This document shows, piece after piece, positions 46,141 through 57,526 of a DNA stretch of 64,000 nucleotides. The stretch spans positions 1,054,001-1,118,000 of the forward strand of contig JAMZAV010000161.1 in assembly GCA_024449915.1 (NCBI GenBank). The letters are read 5' to 3'. Position 1 is the first letter of the stretch. Every line of letters starts with the position of its first letter. The notes under the pieces are model-generated. The model was not told the origin of the DNA and searched no databases. It saw nothing but the letters and a program-made list of their open reading frames with translations. A program made the translations under genes and the position numbers. The DNA comes from Sweltsa coloradensis (Eukaryota > Arthropoda > Insecta > Plecoptera > Chloroperlidae).

Positions 46141-46664
46141 CACCGATAAATCAAGCTGAACACGATTCCACCCGCAGACAGCGCCAAAATCAACAAGGCT
46201 GATTCGGAACCCCCTTAGAGTTATTATGCGTATCGTTGCTAGGTCATAGTTCTACACATTACTAAACCAACAACTGATGGAAGTTAAAATACTTCTGCCT
46301 AAAGCGGAATGGGACCTGTATGGTGTGATTTAGAATAGACGCCGTAATGACACAACGTAATAGAATTTGAACATGTTTCATAATAATGATTCGATTTTGC
46401 CGACAAAATTGAAAACATCACGAAACGCGTTCAAAATCGAGAGGTCGTTGGTAAAACCCAACCATCGGTAATCCTAACTGAAATGTGTTTTTCAAGGGTT
46501 TGCTCAAAATTGAGTCATATTTACAATCCTTCTACCCATTATGATAACCCAGTTAGTCATATGAAGATGCCCACACTAGGTAAACTCAAGTATTTGATGA
46601 TAGGATTCTCTAAACAGTTTGTTGTTTAAAGGGGTATTCAATTGACAAACTTAAACAAAATTTT

Positions 46665-46815
46665 CGTTTAAATAAATAAATAAATAAATCCGTATTTAGA
46701 GTCTACCCACTCAGTCACACAACTGATGTTCAGTGGAGGACAGTAAACCAAAGTGACCAAACCAACCCTGCAGGCCCCGACGCAATCGACGAGTGAACGA
46801 TAACCAACCAAAGAT
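46665..46815. repeat. SINE-like repeat, CCCACTCAGTCAC family, copy 2
   Basis: (AAAT)n start, GAGTCTACCCACTCAGTCAC, TGTTCAGTGGAGGACAGTAA, CCCCGACGCAATCGACGAG. Parallel to 46000-46140 and the reverse of 59400-59520. Confidence 0.7.
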
Positions 46816-48393
46816 CTACTAACTAGTTATGAATTTTCAATGGAACAAAAAAATATTGGGTCAACCCTTACCCCGGGAAAAAAATGCCAAAGTTGGTAAA
46901 TTATTTCGACTGCTTCTGAAAAAATCTCCCTTACGAAATAACATGGGGACGATCACTATTTTCCGTAACCTTGATAGGTTTTGGTCATAAATATATAGTC
47001 CTTATTGTCGTACTCTTTATGTAAATCTTCTACGTCTTTTTTCTGTAATTTGGACACGTGGTTCTCGAAAAATATACTGATTCCCAAGACAAGGTTTAAT
47101 TTCGGAACACATATTTGCGTGTTTGAGTGTATAATATTTGTGCACAGTTTTTATGATACAATTTTCGTGATGCCAATTTTTGATTTGTATAATGCTCTAG
47201 TACATGAACAATAAATGTAATAAATGTAGTATGTTAAACAATAAATAAGCAGGTTGAAACCGATTTTAGAAATTCACAAAAACGCAAATTTTCGTTAATT
47301 TCAGTATAAAAAAACACTTAAAAAATTCAAGATATAATTTTTAAACTATGGATAAAATGAAATATCATGCTCTAGATTGCGTGATAAAAAGTAATGTTTG
47401 GGGGGAACAGCCTCTTCAAGCTGTTTTGAAAATGTGTTTACTCTTTAATTAGCAGATTAACCATCCACACCCCCTTTTCACTCGCAGAGTCGGCTTTCAG
47501 AGGGCGTGACTCAAACATTGATCGTTCACAAACTTTATCGCGTTATCGTGACTTCATGTAGAGCAGAAATTTGAGTTGTTGAAAACATTGAACTCGTTCA
47601 GATGTAATGTGTTTTAGGAAATACGCATAAATATGTGATATTTAGCTGCAAAGTTGTGTAATACATTATTAGGTTGTGTTTTATAGACAGGATACGAAAC
47701 ATACTCTCAACAAAAAACAACAACATTGCATTGCTGTTATTATTGTTTGTAGGGCTTACAGGAGGTTGGAGGGTATGGAGTTGTAACGATTTTAAATTAT
47801 CCCATATCACTCGAAGTATTTTAAAGAGAGTTTGTCATTAATCCAAGTAGCACAGAGAAAATAAACGGAATACATCGCTCACTTCACTTTGATAACTATA
47901 GCTAAGTTTTATAAATGTAAAAATAGACGAAAGGAAATAGCTTTTAGGTTTTAAGAATTTTAGTAAAATTTCATATCGATCGTTCAAATTAGACATATTG
48001 AATAATAGGTATCTATTAGAAAATAGAAACAAATGCTAAATGTTAGACGGGAAAAAAATGCTGACTCGCGATTGTGCTGGTTTGATAGAAACCACCTTGG
48101 TTTAAACTTTTTTTAATTCATGTTAATTACTTAGGTCAAGCAATATATTTCCAAAGAAAGCATGGGGTATTGTGATATTAACGAAATTTAGGATGTATCG
48201 CCATAAAACAGCCTACTTGTGTGTACTGTTGCGTGATTCACATACAATCATAAAATGAATTGTTTTTTTTAAAAGTTTTATTTATTGATAATAGATCTTT
48301 CTGTTCTTCTATAAAATGTAACCTAGTTGTATTTTAATATTTCTCTCGCCCAGATAACACCTAGGCTATACCTAGCCCTAAGGCTTGGTCAGC

Positions 48394-48550
48394 ATGAGGT
48401 GGCTACGGCTGCTACTCATACTGGGCGTCACGACGCTTTCCTTCGCCGCATTTGCCCAGGATCCCAGGGTGTCCCCTCGCATAGCCACTGGTGTCGTCAC
48501 CAGCATCCGACAGTACTTCCGCTCTGACTGCGTCTACTTCATCACTTCCA
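48394..48550 (+). CDS. Copy D exon 1: start codon and signal peptide
   Basis: ATG at 48394 gives a 157-bp exon as in B and C; an upstream ATG in the same frame is absent in the paralogues. Encodes MRWLRLLLILGVTTLSFAAF (likely cleavage near AFA-Q), then RSDCVYFITS. Donor GTAAGT at 48551. Confidence 0.9.
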
Positions 48551-48965
48551 GTAAGTACAGTGCATTTCTCAATAATGAGAATTTCCACAATTAGAGTCCT
48601 TGCAATGAAGAAGGCTCGCGATCTGGCATAAGTTTCTTCAATTTTTGACATGGACTAAATCAATGATACTTAACATCTATAGTAGGCTAGATCACTAGTC
48701 ATTGGTCCACTGGCGTGACAATTAGAAGCCATCTTGAATAGGCCAGTTTGCATGTTAAAGTTGATGGGAGCGATTTGTAGCCCAAATATTTTTCAAGATG
48801 GCTGTCAGGTTTGACAGGTGAGCATATTAGATATTAACACTAAATGATTAATAAATTCCATTATGCAATAACTTCTTATTGTTTCTGTTTGTGCATTCCC
48901 ATGCTGCACAATCTAAAACCATATCAAATAATCCAGAAAAATACTTAATCGCATTTAAAACAAAA

Positions 48966-49542
48966 TTGGATGAGCGAAGAGAAGACTTCAATTTCACTGA
49001 CCCCCCCCCCCCCCCAAAAAAAAAACATTTGTTCCGGTGTTTTTTTTTGTCTGTTCGCTTTCTACCGGGCAAACGGCATAATTATGCGATCTTGTTGAAA
49101 ATTGGAGGGGACCTTCGAAATCTCTGAAATTAAACCTGTCACGTTTTTGGGTACAATCAAAGAAATATTTCTCATAAATATCGTACTTTTTAGATTTTTT
49201 CGATTTTTAGTGCGATATTTTCGTGACATTTGGGCCGATTCTGACCAAACGGGTGGGGATAAAACCTTCATATTTCACATGGACATGAAGGTAATGGTGA
49301 TGTATTGCTTTTTGAAAGAGAAAGTTTAAAAAATTAGCCCCAATCCATATAAATAAAGGTTTTAATATAAGTTTTTCGAGGTTTATAATAACAATTAATA
49401 TGTAACAATAGAAACTTGACAACAATCACCTACAATGCGTTCAACAAGCACTTGATAAGTAAAGAGATCCGACGCAAACTAAAAACTTACAAAAAAGCTC
49501 ATCCATCAACGCGACTAAAAAAAGCGTTTGCGAAACTTCTAA
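48966..49542. mobile_element. TTGGATGAGC-family element
   Basis: Starts TTGGATGAGCGAAGAGAAGA and ends AAAGCTCATCCATCAACGCG then AGCGTTTGCGAAACTTC. Shares CTACCGGGCAAACGGCATA and the GGGCCGATTCTGACCAAACG core with the intron 10 units of copy C. Confidence 0.72.
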
Positions 49543-50216
49543 GTGTAAAGCATAAATTGAAACGCCAAATCGCCATCTTGAATAGGTCAAATTGACGCTT
49601 CAATTTGCTACGCTGGCGCCTGTACGGACGTTTTTGAGATTGGGGATCTAGCCTACTATAGATGTTAAATATCATTGGACTTATTTTCATTAATTTGTAT
49701 TTGTATTAACGGTGACATTTGAAGAAGTCCTAGTACGAATGACAATTGCCAAACATGATTTTCCGAATGAACCATGATTCTGTTGGCGTCGCTTCGATGA
49801 AACCATGACCCAAGTTTATATGTCCCATCAATCTAGGAAAATTATTAAGCGCAATATCAAATGTATTATCGAATCAAATCAAACTATAAGAACATATCAA
49901 AGTTTAATATGAATGTTTCATTGTCACAACAAGTAAATTGATGAAAAATGAGTTACACACTGTGATACTTAAAATAGGTAAGGACTTATAACATAAACTT
50001 TTTATCGGTGTTGAATAAATCCTAAACAGATGCAATGAGAAATCTAATTATCAATTATTATCCTTTTGAAGAATTATTGTTAAATTGTGTGACGAAAGAA
50101 GAAGCAAGCTAGTATAGCGTGTTGAGTAGAGTCGAGAAATGTAATGTTGAATTTGTTCTAATTTATTAGCTCTACATTTGTCGTTGATATTATACATTTC
50201 CATCTTTGCATACGAT

Positions 50217-50390
50217 TAGGGGGCATGGTCCAAAGCGTGTAGCTCTACGAGGACGTGGGTTCGAATCCCGCTTATAAGACATGTATATTTTGTAATCGTC
50301 CTTCACCCTCATCTATCACCACTCATCGTCTCGAATAGCCTTAGTGCATTACTATGAGAGTTAATCAATAAAATCATCATCATCGATTGG
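50217..50390 (+). repeat. tRNA-derived SINE
   Basis: Box B GGGTTCGAATCCCGC near 50257-50271; tail TCACCACTCATCGTCTCGAA, ending in TCATCATCATCG. The most complete member of the family seen at 349, 17027 and 53596. Confidence 0.78.
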
Positions 50391-50414
50391 TTTTATCTCG
50401 TTGTTATTTTTCAG

Positions 50415-50602
50415 ACAGCTTGGGCGAGCGCCACCACGTGGTCTCCACGCAGAAGATGTTGGGGCAGCAGAAAGCCATGTTCACAAAGATCCTTCCATAC
50501 CAGACACTTCACCTGGTGACTGCCAAGCTTCGCACGTTCTGCAACATTCCCATCTACGTCATGTTCTCAGACAATGATGACATCAGAGCGTTTCTCATAG
50601 GG
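50415..50602 (+). CDS. Copy D exon 2: N-terminal extracellular region
   Basis: Acceptor TTTTCAG, donor GTGAGA at 50603; 188 bp. Encodes SLGERHHVVSTQKMLGQQKA and CNIPIYVMFSDNDDIRAFL. Confidence 0.92.
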
Positions 50603-50973
50603 GTGAGAGGGAGCGTTTATTTATCAAAACTATATTCTGTTCTTCAAGACACTGAAAGTCACTTTTGTGGCTGAGTAGGTAGACTCTAAAAATAAAATAC
50701 GAACTTATTCATTTACTTACAAGAAAATCGATATTTTTTTACTTTTAAGAGTCTTAACGAGAAGGGCATGTACACGGCACGCTAGTAAGCATTCAAATAA
50801 AGAGATAAAAAATGTACAACGCTCTGGAGAAAAATTGAATCTACATACGACAATTGTAAAATGCACATGATACAGATATTTGTATGCACATATATATATA
50901 TATATATATGAGATTATATGAGATTATATATGTTTTGTCTTAAGCTTTCGTGATCCATGGTTAATGTTTTTTT

Positions 50974-51593
50974 TTATCTTTACGGTAAATAATCACGCAC
51001 AGTATTACAGAAAATAACTTTTAATCCCAACGTTTCAGAAAAACTATGTTTCCATTTTCAAGGGAAGGGTAAAACAAAAATTCAATAAAACAACAACAGC
51101 ATTATAAAAATAAACAAATAGAAACAAAAAACACACTACCTTGCAAACATAGAAAATTATAAAGATCCAATTGCAGTGAACCTAAAATCAAATCACTTGG
51201 TTGCATTGTGAGTGTGACTTCTTGTGACCAGCAGAATGACTAGAAGTCATACTGCAGCTCTTGAAAAGTATGAGACTGAGCCGCCTGAGGTACCAAGACA
51301 TGAAGACAGCGATAGGCCTGCTAGAATGGTCACAAGAAGTCACACTCACAATGCAACCAAGTGATTTGATTTTAGGTTCACTGCAATTGGATCTTTATAA
51401 TTTTCTATGTTTGCAAGGTAGTGTGTTTTTTGTTTCTATTTGTTTATTTTTATAATGCTGTTGTTGTTTTATTGAATTTTTGTTTTACCTTTCCCTTGAA
51501 AATGGAAACATAGTTTTTCTGAAACGTTGGGATTAAAAGTTATTTTCTATAATACTGTGCGTGATTATTTACCGTAAAGATACAAAAACACAC
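50974..51593. mobile_element. 620-bp foldback element
   Basis: Arms 50974-51229 and 51328-51593 are near-perfect inverted repeats (ATCTTTACGGTAAATAATCA outward, GTGACTTCTTGTGACC inward) around a 98-bp unique centre. The arms contain an AACGTTTCAGAAAAAC segment. Confidence 0.87.
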
Positions 51594-51620
51594 ATATATA
51601 TATATATACATATATATATA

Positions 51621-51734
51621 TTGATTCATAGCAGTTGTCGAAAAAGTTTGCCCCGACTGGGGTTCGAACCCAGAACCTCCGGCTTAACGTGCCATAGCTT
51701 TTTCAAAACTTTTTCGACAACTGCTATGAATCAA
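51621..51734 (-). mobile_element. 114-bp tRNA-like element with 29-bp inverted ends
   Basis: Begins TTGATTCATAGCAGTTGTCG and ends with the exact complement. Between the ends, on the minus strand, is a tRNA-like part (GCACGTTAAGCCGGAGGTTC, GGGTTCGAACCCCAGTC). A TA-rich microsatellite abuts the left side. Confidence 0.82.
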
Positions 51735-51777
51735 TAACTATGTCCTTAAAAGCGGGCTTATGCTTAAAAACCATATA

Positions 51778-51781
<4 letters not shown>

Positions 51782-51813
<32 letters not shown>
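51782..51813. repeat. (TA)n microsatellite
   Basis: About 32 bp of alternating A and T, next to further T-rich sequence. Confidence 0.9.
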
Positions 51814-51817
<4 letters not shown>

Positions 51818-51829
51818 TTTTCTATATAT

Positions 51830-51938
51830 GAACCCTACTATACACTATGGTTACGCACAAAGTCGACGCAACGGGAACAAGAAGAGGTTGCTTCCGTCGC
51901 GTTGACTTTACGCTTAACAATGGTGAACAGTAGGGTTT
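51830..51938. mobile_element. 110-bp MITE-like hairpin
   Basis: AACCCTACTATACACTATGG and GTCGACGCAACGG on the left pair with CCGTCGCGTTGAC and CAATGGTGAACAGTAGGGTT on the right. Imperfect arms of about 45 bp. Confidence 0.75.
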
Positions 51939-53233
51939 ATTACATAAAGCAATTCTCTTTGTTGAATGTTGTTCTGCATAAAAATATGTGTCGTGAGTAT
52001 TTTAGAAATCACGTATATAGTTTTAATTTTTCTTCAGAGCGTTGTACATCTTAATTTGAGTGCTTAAGAGGGTGCCGAGGACATGTTTGTTTGACTCTTA
52101 ATGGAGAAGTAAATCCTTACTTATCATACATAGCTTTTTTACATCACCAATTTCCCCTGTGAATCCTCAAAGTAAACAAACGTATTTATTTTTGTTCGAT
52201 GTTAACATATTATTTCTTGTGTCCAAACGCGACCAAATTAGTTGAGTGTTGTGACAAGTTGGACAAGGATATGAATCACTTTTTTGACTATGCTCACAGC
52301 AATTCATTTCGATCAACGGAAAAATGTAGAAGTAGGTCAAAGTAAGAAAAGTACGAACGTACATTTCAGGCTACCAGATATCCACAAAAGATATTTGATT
52401 TTCGGATAACAAAACTATTATAATTTTTGGAGGGATGGTGGAGGTGCCGGTCCAGACAATTTTAAATTTGTAAAGCTTGATACAAAATGTAATTCTATAA
52501 AAATTCGGACAATAGAAAATAAATTGGGCGAAAATCAGAATAGAGGCCTTGATGACCTATCAATGAACTGGGTTCCCGAACACGTCTCTCCTCATACCTT
52601 TCGTGCTCCATGCTGCGAAACTCAGTTGAAAGACAGCTAAACCCCTTCTTTCAATTCTGCCAAATAATGGCGTAAAAGCGTTGTCTCCTCTGGAATTATG
52701 TTCACTCTACTTTTAAGGATAAATATACCCGATACTGTATAATAAGCAAAAGTGAATATTGTTTATTGCACTCAAACTAAACTAAATGTAAGATTCTTCA
52801 TAAGTAAAATTAAACGTTCATTTTAACACGCAGAATTATAACGTCCGTCTTTTCCCTATCCGTCCCGGCCCGAAAACCCAAAACAGTTTAGTACCCGAAC
52901 CCACATTTTTCACTGTAATTTTGACTCAAATTCTGTCGTTTAATATTAATTCGTGTCTAATGATACGTGTCTTATATCCCACGTGAACGTTCCATGTTTA
53001 ATCTATTAAAACGTTATACTATAAGTAGACTATGAACTATTAATGATGTTTTTAAAATTTCAAAATGTCATAAGTTCATTATGGTGAAAGCAACAGGTTT
53101 CATTCGCATACAAACAGTTTAAGCTGCATTATATGAATAAATTTCAATTTGAACACAAATTATCTACATGGGTTGGACCACTTTGCTTCTGATCCACTCA
53201 ATATTAAAGATTGTTGTATTATCTGGTCTACAG

Positions 53234-53536
53234 GCTGCTGCTAAGATCCGCCTCGCCTCCTCCGTGTGGCTCATGTTCATGATGTCCAGTACTACCCTGG
53301 AAGCGACCTTCATGGACGCGTACGTCCCGTTCGACACTGAGTTCATCGTCGCTCAGAAGTTGTCCGAGGACCTGGTACAACTGACCGAGGTCTATCGTGT
53401 GATGAGGGGTGGCGCTCTGATGCAGTACGGCTTCAGCACTTACACAGTGGGCAAGGCGATGACAACCCCCGTGGAGGGGTTGTACCAGAGACGGGACAGT
53501 CTAGAGGGGATGGTCGTCAGGTCCGCGGATATCCAT
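53234..53536 (+). CDS. Copy D exon 3: N-terminal extracellular region
   Basis: Acceptor CTACAG, donor GTAAGA at 53537; 303 bp. Encodes KIRLASSVWLMFMMSSTTLE, AYVPFDTEFIVAQKLSEDL and GLYQRRDSLEGMVVRSADIH. Confidence 0.92.
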
Positions 53537-53595
53537 GTAAGAAAGAAGATGTGTTTTGTTTTGTTTTGCCAAAATTCGAGAATTAAATTTGCGTC

Positions 53596-53790
53596 CGCGG
53601 TGGCAATTACGTTTAGAGCGCTGGTCAGAAGAGTACGGCTCTAAGAGGACGTGGGTTCAAATCCCGCATATGGCATCGGGTTTTTGTAATCGTCCTTCAT
53701 CGTAATCCATCACGAATAGCCTTGGTTGATTCATTTCTTCAGTTCAAGACATTAAGCAACAAAAATCATCTTCATCGGGAATAAAAGACG
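53596..53790 (+). repeat. tRNA-derived SINE
   Basis: Box B GTGGGTTCAAATCCCGC near 53650-53666; tail GTAATCGTCCTTCATCG and CACGAATAGCCTTGG, ending in ATCATCTTCATCGG. Same family as 50217-50390. Confidence 0.72.
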
Positions 53791-53799
53791 ACGGTTAGA

Positions 53800-54552
53800 C
53801 TAGGAAAACGCTAAAGTCCCGCCGCGTTGTTGGATGAGCGTATATGGTGCATTGAGCTGCAATGTGTTACGCGGATTTTCTGTTGTTCTGTGAAAAAAAC
53901 ATTACTTAGTCCAAGATTTATTTTAATTAAATTAAAACTTTTTAAAAATAACTTAATTTTTTTAATTAAATTAAATTTTATAAAAAATTAAAATTTTTAA
54001 AATTATTCGATTGCGCTCAAATTTATTTCGAATATATTAGTTCATGAAATTAAGGTTCTGTAAAAAAATCATTACAATCGGATAAAGCATGTAGGTGTTA
54101 TAAGTCAAAGAATTGTTTTAAAAAAGAAAAAAAAAACAACGTAAAATTACGATTTTCATGAGAAATAATTTTTCTATTCCGCTCAAATTTCACACGAATA
54201 TCTTAATTCATAAAATCAAGGTTCTGTGAAAAAATCATTACAATCAGATAAAGCATGTAGGTGTTATAAGCCGAAGAAATTTTTTAAAAATCGTAAAAAA
54301 TCGTAAAATTGAGTTTTTTATAAGAAAAAAATTTCCCGATTGCGCTCAAAAACGTGGCAGTTCTAAGTTCAGAGATTTCGAAGGCCTCCATAAAATTTCA
54401 TCGCAATCGGAGTATCGGTTTAGCCGGAATCGTGTGGACAAACACACAAAAATACAAAAAAAAAAAAAAAAAAAAAACATTCCGGATTTTTTTCTCCAGT
54501 GTAGTGAAATGGAATCTTCGCTTCGCTCGCTACGCTCGCTACGCTCATCCAA
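53800..54552. mobile_element. TTGGATGAGC-family element
   Basis: Starts CTAGGAAAACGCTAAAGTCC, then GCGTTGTTGGATGAGCG; ends GCTACGCTCATCCAA. Internal sub-repeats of about 170 bp with AATTCATAAAAT and AAGGTTCTGTGAAAAAATCA recur, as at 37130 and 58190. Confidence 0.75.
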
Positions 54553-55018
54553 TTATGTCACTTGTAATGAAAATCTCGATCTGAAGTATCGGACTAGATA
54601 GTCCATCAAGACAATTGCAGAAGAACTGGCATTCCTATTTTGATTTTGTGGGCATGCCTCAAGAAAATTATACTTTAGTTAACATGGTTTGACTCTCTGC
54701 AAGTGATTAACTGGAGATAGTTATAAAGGAAAGTCCAAGGAATGCTAGTAGGACTCAATACCACATCATGCCTAAGTCTGGGGAACAATTTTGAAATAAC
54801 CGTCAGTTTGAATTTCAGGGGGCTGGTGTCAAACCTCTCGCAGTCTTGCTCATTCAATTATTGCAATCAGTTCTAAAATGTCAGATTATACACGAAAATC
54901 TATATGGCGTATACGACAGAGAATTTAATAAACTCCGTCATAGAAAGTGTACTTGTAATTCTTATAATTAATTATATAATAATAATAAGTAATTTTCAGT
55001 GTAACTAATTCTAAATTA

Positions 55019-55290
55019 AAATCATTGCTCGAGTATTGAACGCGCGACTCTGATTCGAGATGTGCCGGATTCAAATCCCGTCGAGACCGGCAATCCTAAT
55101 GAAGTTTTTTCGAGATTTTCCTCTGTCGTTTAATATGCGAATGCTAGGAATTGAGTCCTCGTAAACAGCTCTCGGACATCCCTTCATAATAATTGTCCTA
55201 TCCGCAACATACCTAGTTAGACACCTGAAGAGGGGCACGAATTGCACCCTTGGACAGGCTTCTCACGAAAAATATTATTATTTAACTTTA
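55019..55290 (+). repeat. tRNA-derived SINE, second family
   Basis: Box B GGATTCAAATCCCGTC near 55069-55084; tail ATGCGAATGCTAGGAATTGA, AGACACCTGAAGAGGGGCAC and TCTCACGAAAAAT. Relatives: 16140-16255, 17690-17790, 32325-32640 and the reverse of 40690-40930. Confidence 0.72.
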
Positions 55291-55384
55291 AATAATCTTA
55301 AACTTAACATGATGTTTTTTTCTTTGAAGTCGAAAAGTTGCAGGCATTCTTTCACCATTCACCACTATTCGCCCTTGGTTTCAG

Positions 55385-55488
55385 TCGCCTCCGATTTCCC
55401 TGCTAAACAAGACCAAAAACAACGAGACGCAACTTAGTGGGTTCTCTGGCGAGGTCTGGCAGATTCTTGAGCAGGAGCTCAATTTCAC
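55385..55488 (+). CDS. Copy D exon 4: start of S1
   Basis: Acceptor GTTTCAG, donor GTAAGT at 55489; 104 bp. Encodes SPPISLLNKTKNNETQLSGF then SGEVWQILEQELNF. Confidence 0.91.
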
Positions 55489-55561
55489 GTAAGTTACAAC
55501 AAAAAAACTATATTCCAACACCTGAAACTTTAATAAATCGATTTATGAACTATATAACTAC

Positions 55562-56308
55562 CAGAGTCGATAAAGAAGTTTCCCCTTTGGGGAGGTCCCC
55601 TTACTCCCAAGTCAAAACGGAATCTAACGCTCTGCGCGCTGAGGGCGGCTTAAATGTGAAACTAATAAAAGCACTGCACGCTTAATACGGTCAGTAGATT
55701 ATCGATGTGCAGTGACGCTGAAATCAACAAATAACAGACGAAACGTCAAACTTCAATTTTATTTCAATCATATTAGCCCTGGGCCCTAGTCTTTTAAAAC
55801 GATTTACTTTTGATTTATTATTGTACTATAAAGTGTTGCGCAGGCGTCACTGACATTTTCGTGCGGATTAATTTGAGATATGTCTTGTTCAAGCCTAACG
55901 GACGTAAGTGTAGCCTAGGCCCAAGGCCACAATACAGTTTTCAGACGTGAGTACGCCCTTGGCATTCAAATCGAAATCTTGAACAATACATATTGTCGGC
56001 CTAGGTCCTAAGCTTAGGTCTACTCCATCAGAAATATCCTCATCAATAAAGATAGTTTGCTTTACTCCAAAACATTCGCCAACATTCGATCGTATTTAAT
56101 ATGTTGACGTTTCCGCCATTGTCGTCATCGACTGTTAACTTCTAGTAGAAAAGTGACGTAGTTTTATTGAAGTAGTTCCATCAATCGTCACACAGATGTC
56201 GCGCGGAACGTTAGATTCGAAACGCCAAAAACCGACTTTTTATTTAACCCAGGGCGGTATAGGGAGTTGGAGGACCTCCCCAACGGGGAAACTTCTTTAT
56301 CGACTCTG
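55562..56308. mobile_element. hAT-like non-autonomous DNA element
   Basis: Begins CAGAGTCGATAAAGAAG and ends with its complement. Perfect 8-bp target duplication ATAACTAC at 55554-55561 and 56309-56316. CAG-type ends and 8-bp duplication are hallmarks of hAT elements. No transposase frame in its 747 bp. Confidence 0.87.
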
Positions 56309-56636
56309 ATAACTACTAAAGTTTTATTAAGTGACCTCGCCTTCATAGTTCAGATTAAATCTGTAGGAGATGGACTTGTATTTGAATTATTTTTAATTGC
56401 GTGTACTTAGACATATATAGTTATGATGTCACAAAAGTCTTAAAACTATTTAATCATACCACACTAAATTATGTTTGAAAAACCACACTAAATTATGTTT
56501 GTTGAACGTCAACCTTTTGTTTTTATTCCGTTTCTAATGCAGAAGATACTAGCTTCGATCCCAGGTTCAGAAACAGGTTTTTAAAATATCCAAACTTGAT
56601 TAGTCCCTCAATGCGATACAAATGTAATAATATGTA

Positions 56637-56840
56637 AAAAGGTTTCGTCCTAGCAACGAAGCACATAACAAATCAATCTATACAGCAGCCCCTCTTTTAA
56701 CTGAGCCGAAAATCTCTCTCAAAGAATTTGAACACATTTCTGATCTTTACTGTTTGCGAAATCTACGGATAGGTCGCAGATAAAGAGGGTATATAGACTC
56801 GGGTTCGACTCTAGTATAGGTCAAGAATTTATTTATTTAT
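56637..56840 (+). repeat. tRNA-like SINE pieces
   Basis: TCGTCCTAGCAACGAAGCAC (also at 59276-59292 in similar form) and a B-box-like GGGTTCGACTCTAG near 56799-56812, followed by a TTTA tract. Confidence 0.5.
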
Positions 56841-56940
56841 TCATCTTTACTTGTACATTGTACTTTGTAGCTTGATTTGTTGAAATAATAATAATAATAA
56901 TAATAACTATCACTTCATTGCATCGCTACACTACGTTTAC

Positions 56941-57250
56941 CACAGCCTCTAGTCCGGCTTACACTGGACCGGCCTAGCTCTATAGGCCGGCCTACGTGGC
57001 TTGATAAACGCTTTGAGCCGGCCCAGATGGGAACCGATCTTGACTCGTTTGGAGTCTAGACCGCTTCAAACGAACTAGTCCAGTCTGATAAACACTTCAT
57101 TGCAACTTGATGAGGAGGATTATGAGTATCCAGGTGCCGCACGTGGCTAGTTCGGCTTGAAATTGGGCTAGAGTAGGCCGGCTTAGTTTTTTTGATATAC
57201 ACCCCGGACTAGATGAAACCGGCCCAGTGTAAGCCGGACTAGAGCCTGTG
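56941..57250. mobile_element. 310-bp inverted-repeat element
   Basis: The left end CACAGCCTCTAGTCCGGCTT and the right end AAGCCGGACTAGAGCCTGTG are inverted copies, with further inverted CCGGCC blocks inside. MITE-like. No clear target duplication. Confidence 0.75.
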
Positions 57251-57255
57251 ACAAA

Positions 57256-57296
57256 CCACTGCCTCCTAGATGCTACTCGTGATCTAGGAGGCGGTG
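57256..57296. repeat. 41-bp hairpin, CACTGCCTCCTAGAT family
   Basis: CACTGCCTCCTAGAT pairs with ATCTAGGAGGCGGTG around the GCTACTCGTG loop. Shares sequence with the hairpin at 33407-33468. Confidence 0.85.
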
Positions 57297-57325
57297 CAAC
57301 AAACAAAGCAACACGTGTGTTCCAG

Positions 57326-57526
57326 CACGCGTCACATGGTCCCTACCGACGGAGGGCAGTCTGGCATCCCTGTCAACAAGACGATCAACAACGTGACAAC
57401 ACTGGCGTGGGACGGGATGGTCTCCATGCTGTTGAACGACGAGTGTGACGTCACCTCCAGTGCTACCACCATGACCACAGAGCGAGGGTTGGCGGTCTCC
57501 TTCACTCTACCCGTCTTCACATCTCG
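57326..57526 (+). CDS. Copy D exon 5: S1
   Basis: Acceptor GTTCCAG, donor GTTAGA at 57527; 201 bp. Encodes GIPVNKTINNVTTLAWDGMV and TSSATTMTTERGLAVSFTLP. Carries the conserved S1 arginine. Confidence 0.92.

Larger units (their letters stand above)
40661..48393. other. Spacer between copies C and D
   Basis: 7.7 kb, no supportable gene. It holds a reverse SINE (40690-40925), a GT-rich low-complexity tract (about 42985-43520), the 1.4-kb foldback at 43726-45120, a poly-C run (45811-45830) and two SINE copies (about 46000-46140 and 46665-46815). The copy D promoter should lie at the 3' end; a possible 5' UTR splice acceptor (TCTCGCCCAG, 48345-48354) precedes the ATG. Confidence 0.65.
48551..50414 (+). 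other. Intron 1 of copy D
   Basis: 1.9 kb; includes a TTGGATGAGC element (48966-49542) and a tRNA-derived SINE (50217-50390) ending 25 bp before exon 2. Poly-C run at about 49003-49014. Confidence 0.7.
50603..53233 (+). other. Intron 2 of copy D
   Basis: 2.6 kb. Contains TA microsatellites (50889-50909, 51597-51620, 51782-51813), a foldback (50974-51593), a tRNA-bearing hairpin element (51621-51734), a small MITE (51830-51938) and a GGTGGAGGTGCCGG motif at 52438. No exon seen. Confidence 0.75.
53537..55384 (+). other. Intron 3 of copy D
   Basis: 1.8 kb. Holds a SINE (53596-53790), a TTGGATGAGC element (53800-54552) and another SINE (55019-55290). Confidence 0.72.
55489..57325 (+). other. 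Intron 4 of copy D
   Basis: 1.8 kb. Contains a hAT-like element (55562-56308), tRNA-like repeat pieces (56637-56840), an AATAAT run (56886-56906), an inverted-repeat element (56941-57250) and a hairpin (57256-57296) that ends 29 bp before exon 5. Confidence 0.75.

Noticed and set aside
50217..50280. Functional tRNA gene
   Set aside because: B box present but arms do not complete a cloverleaf, and the tail is shared with other SINE copies.
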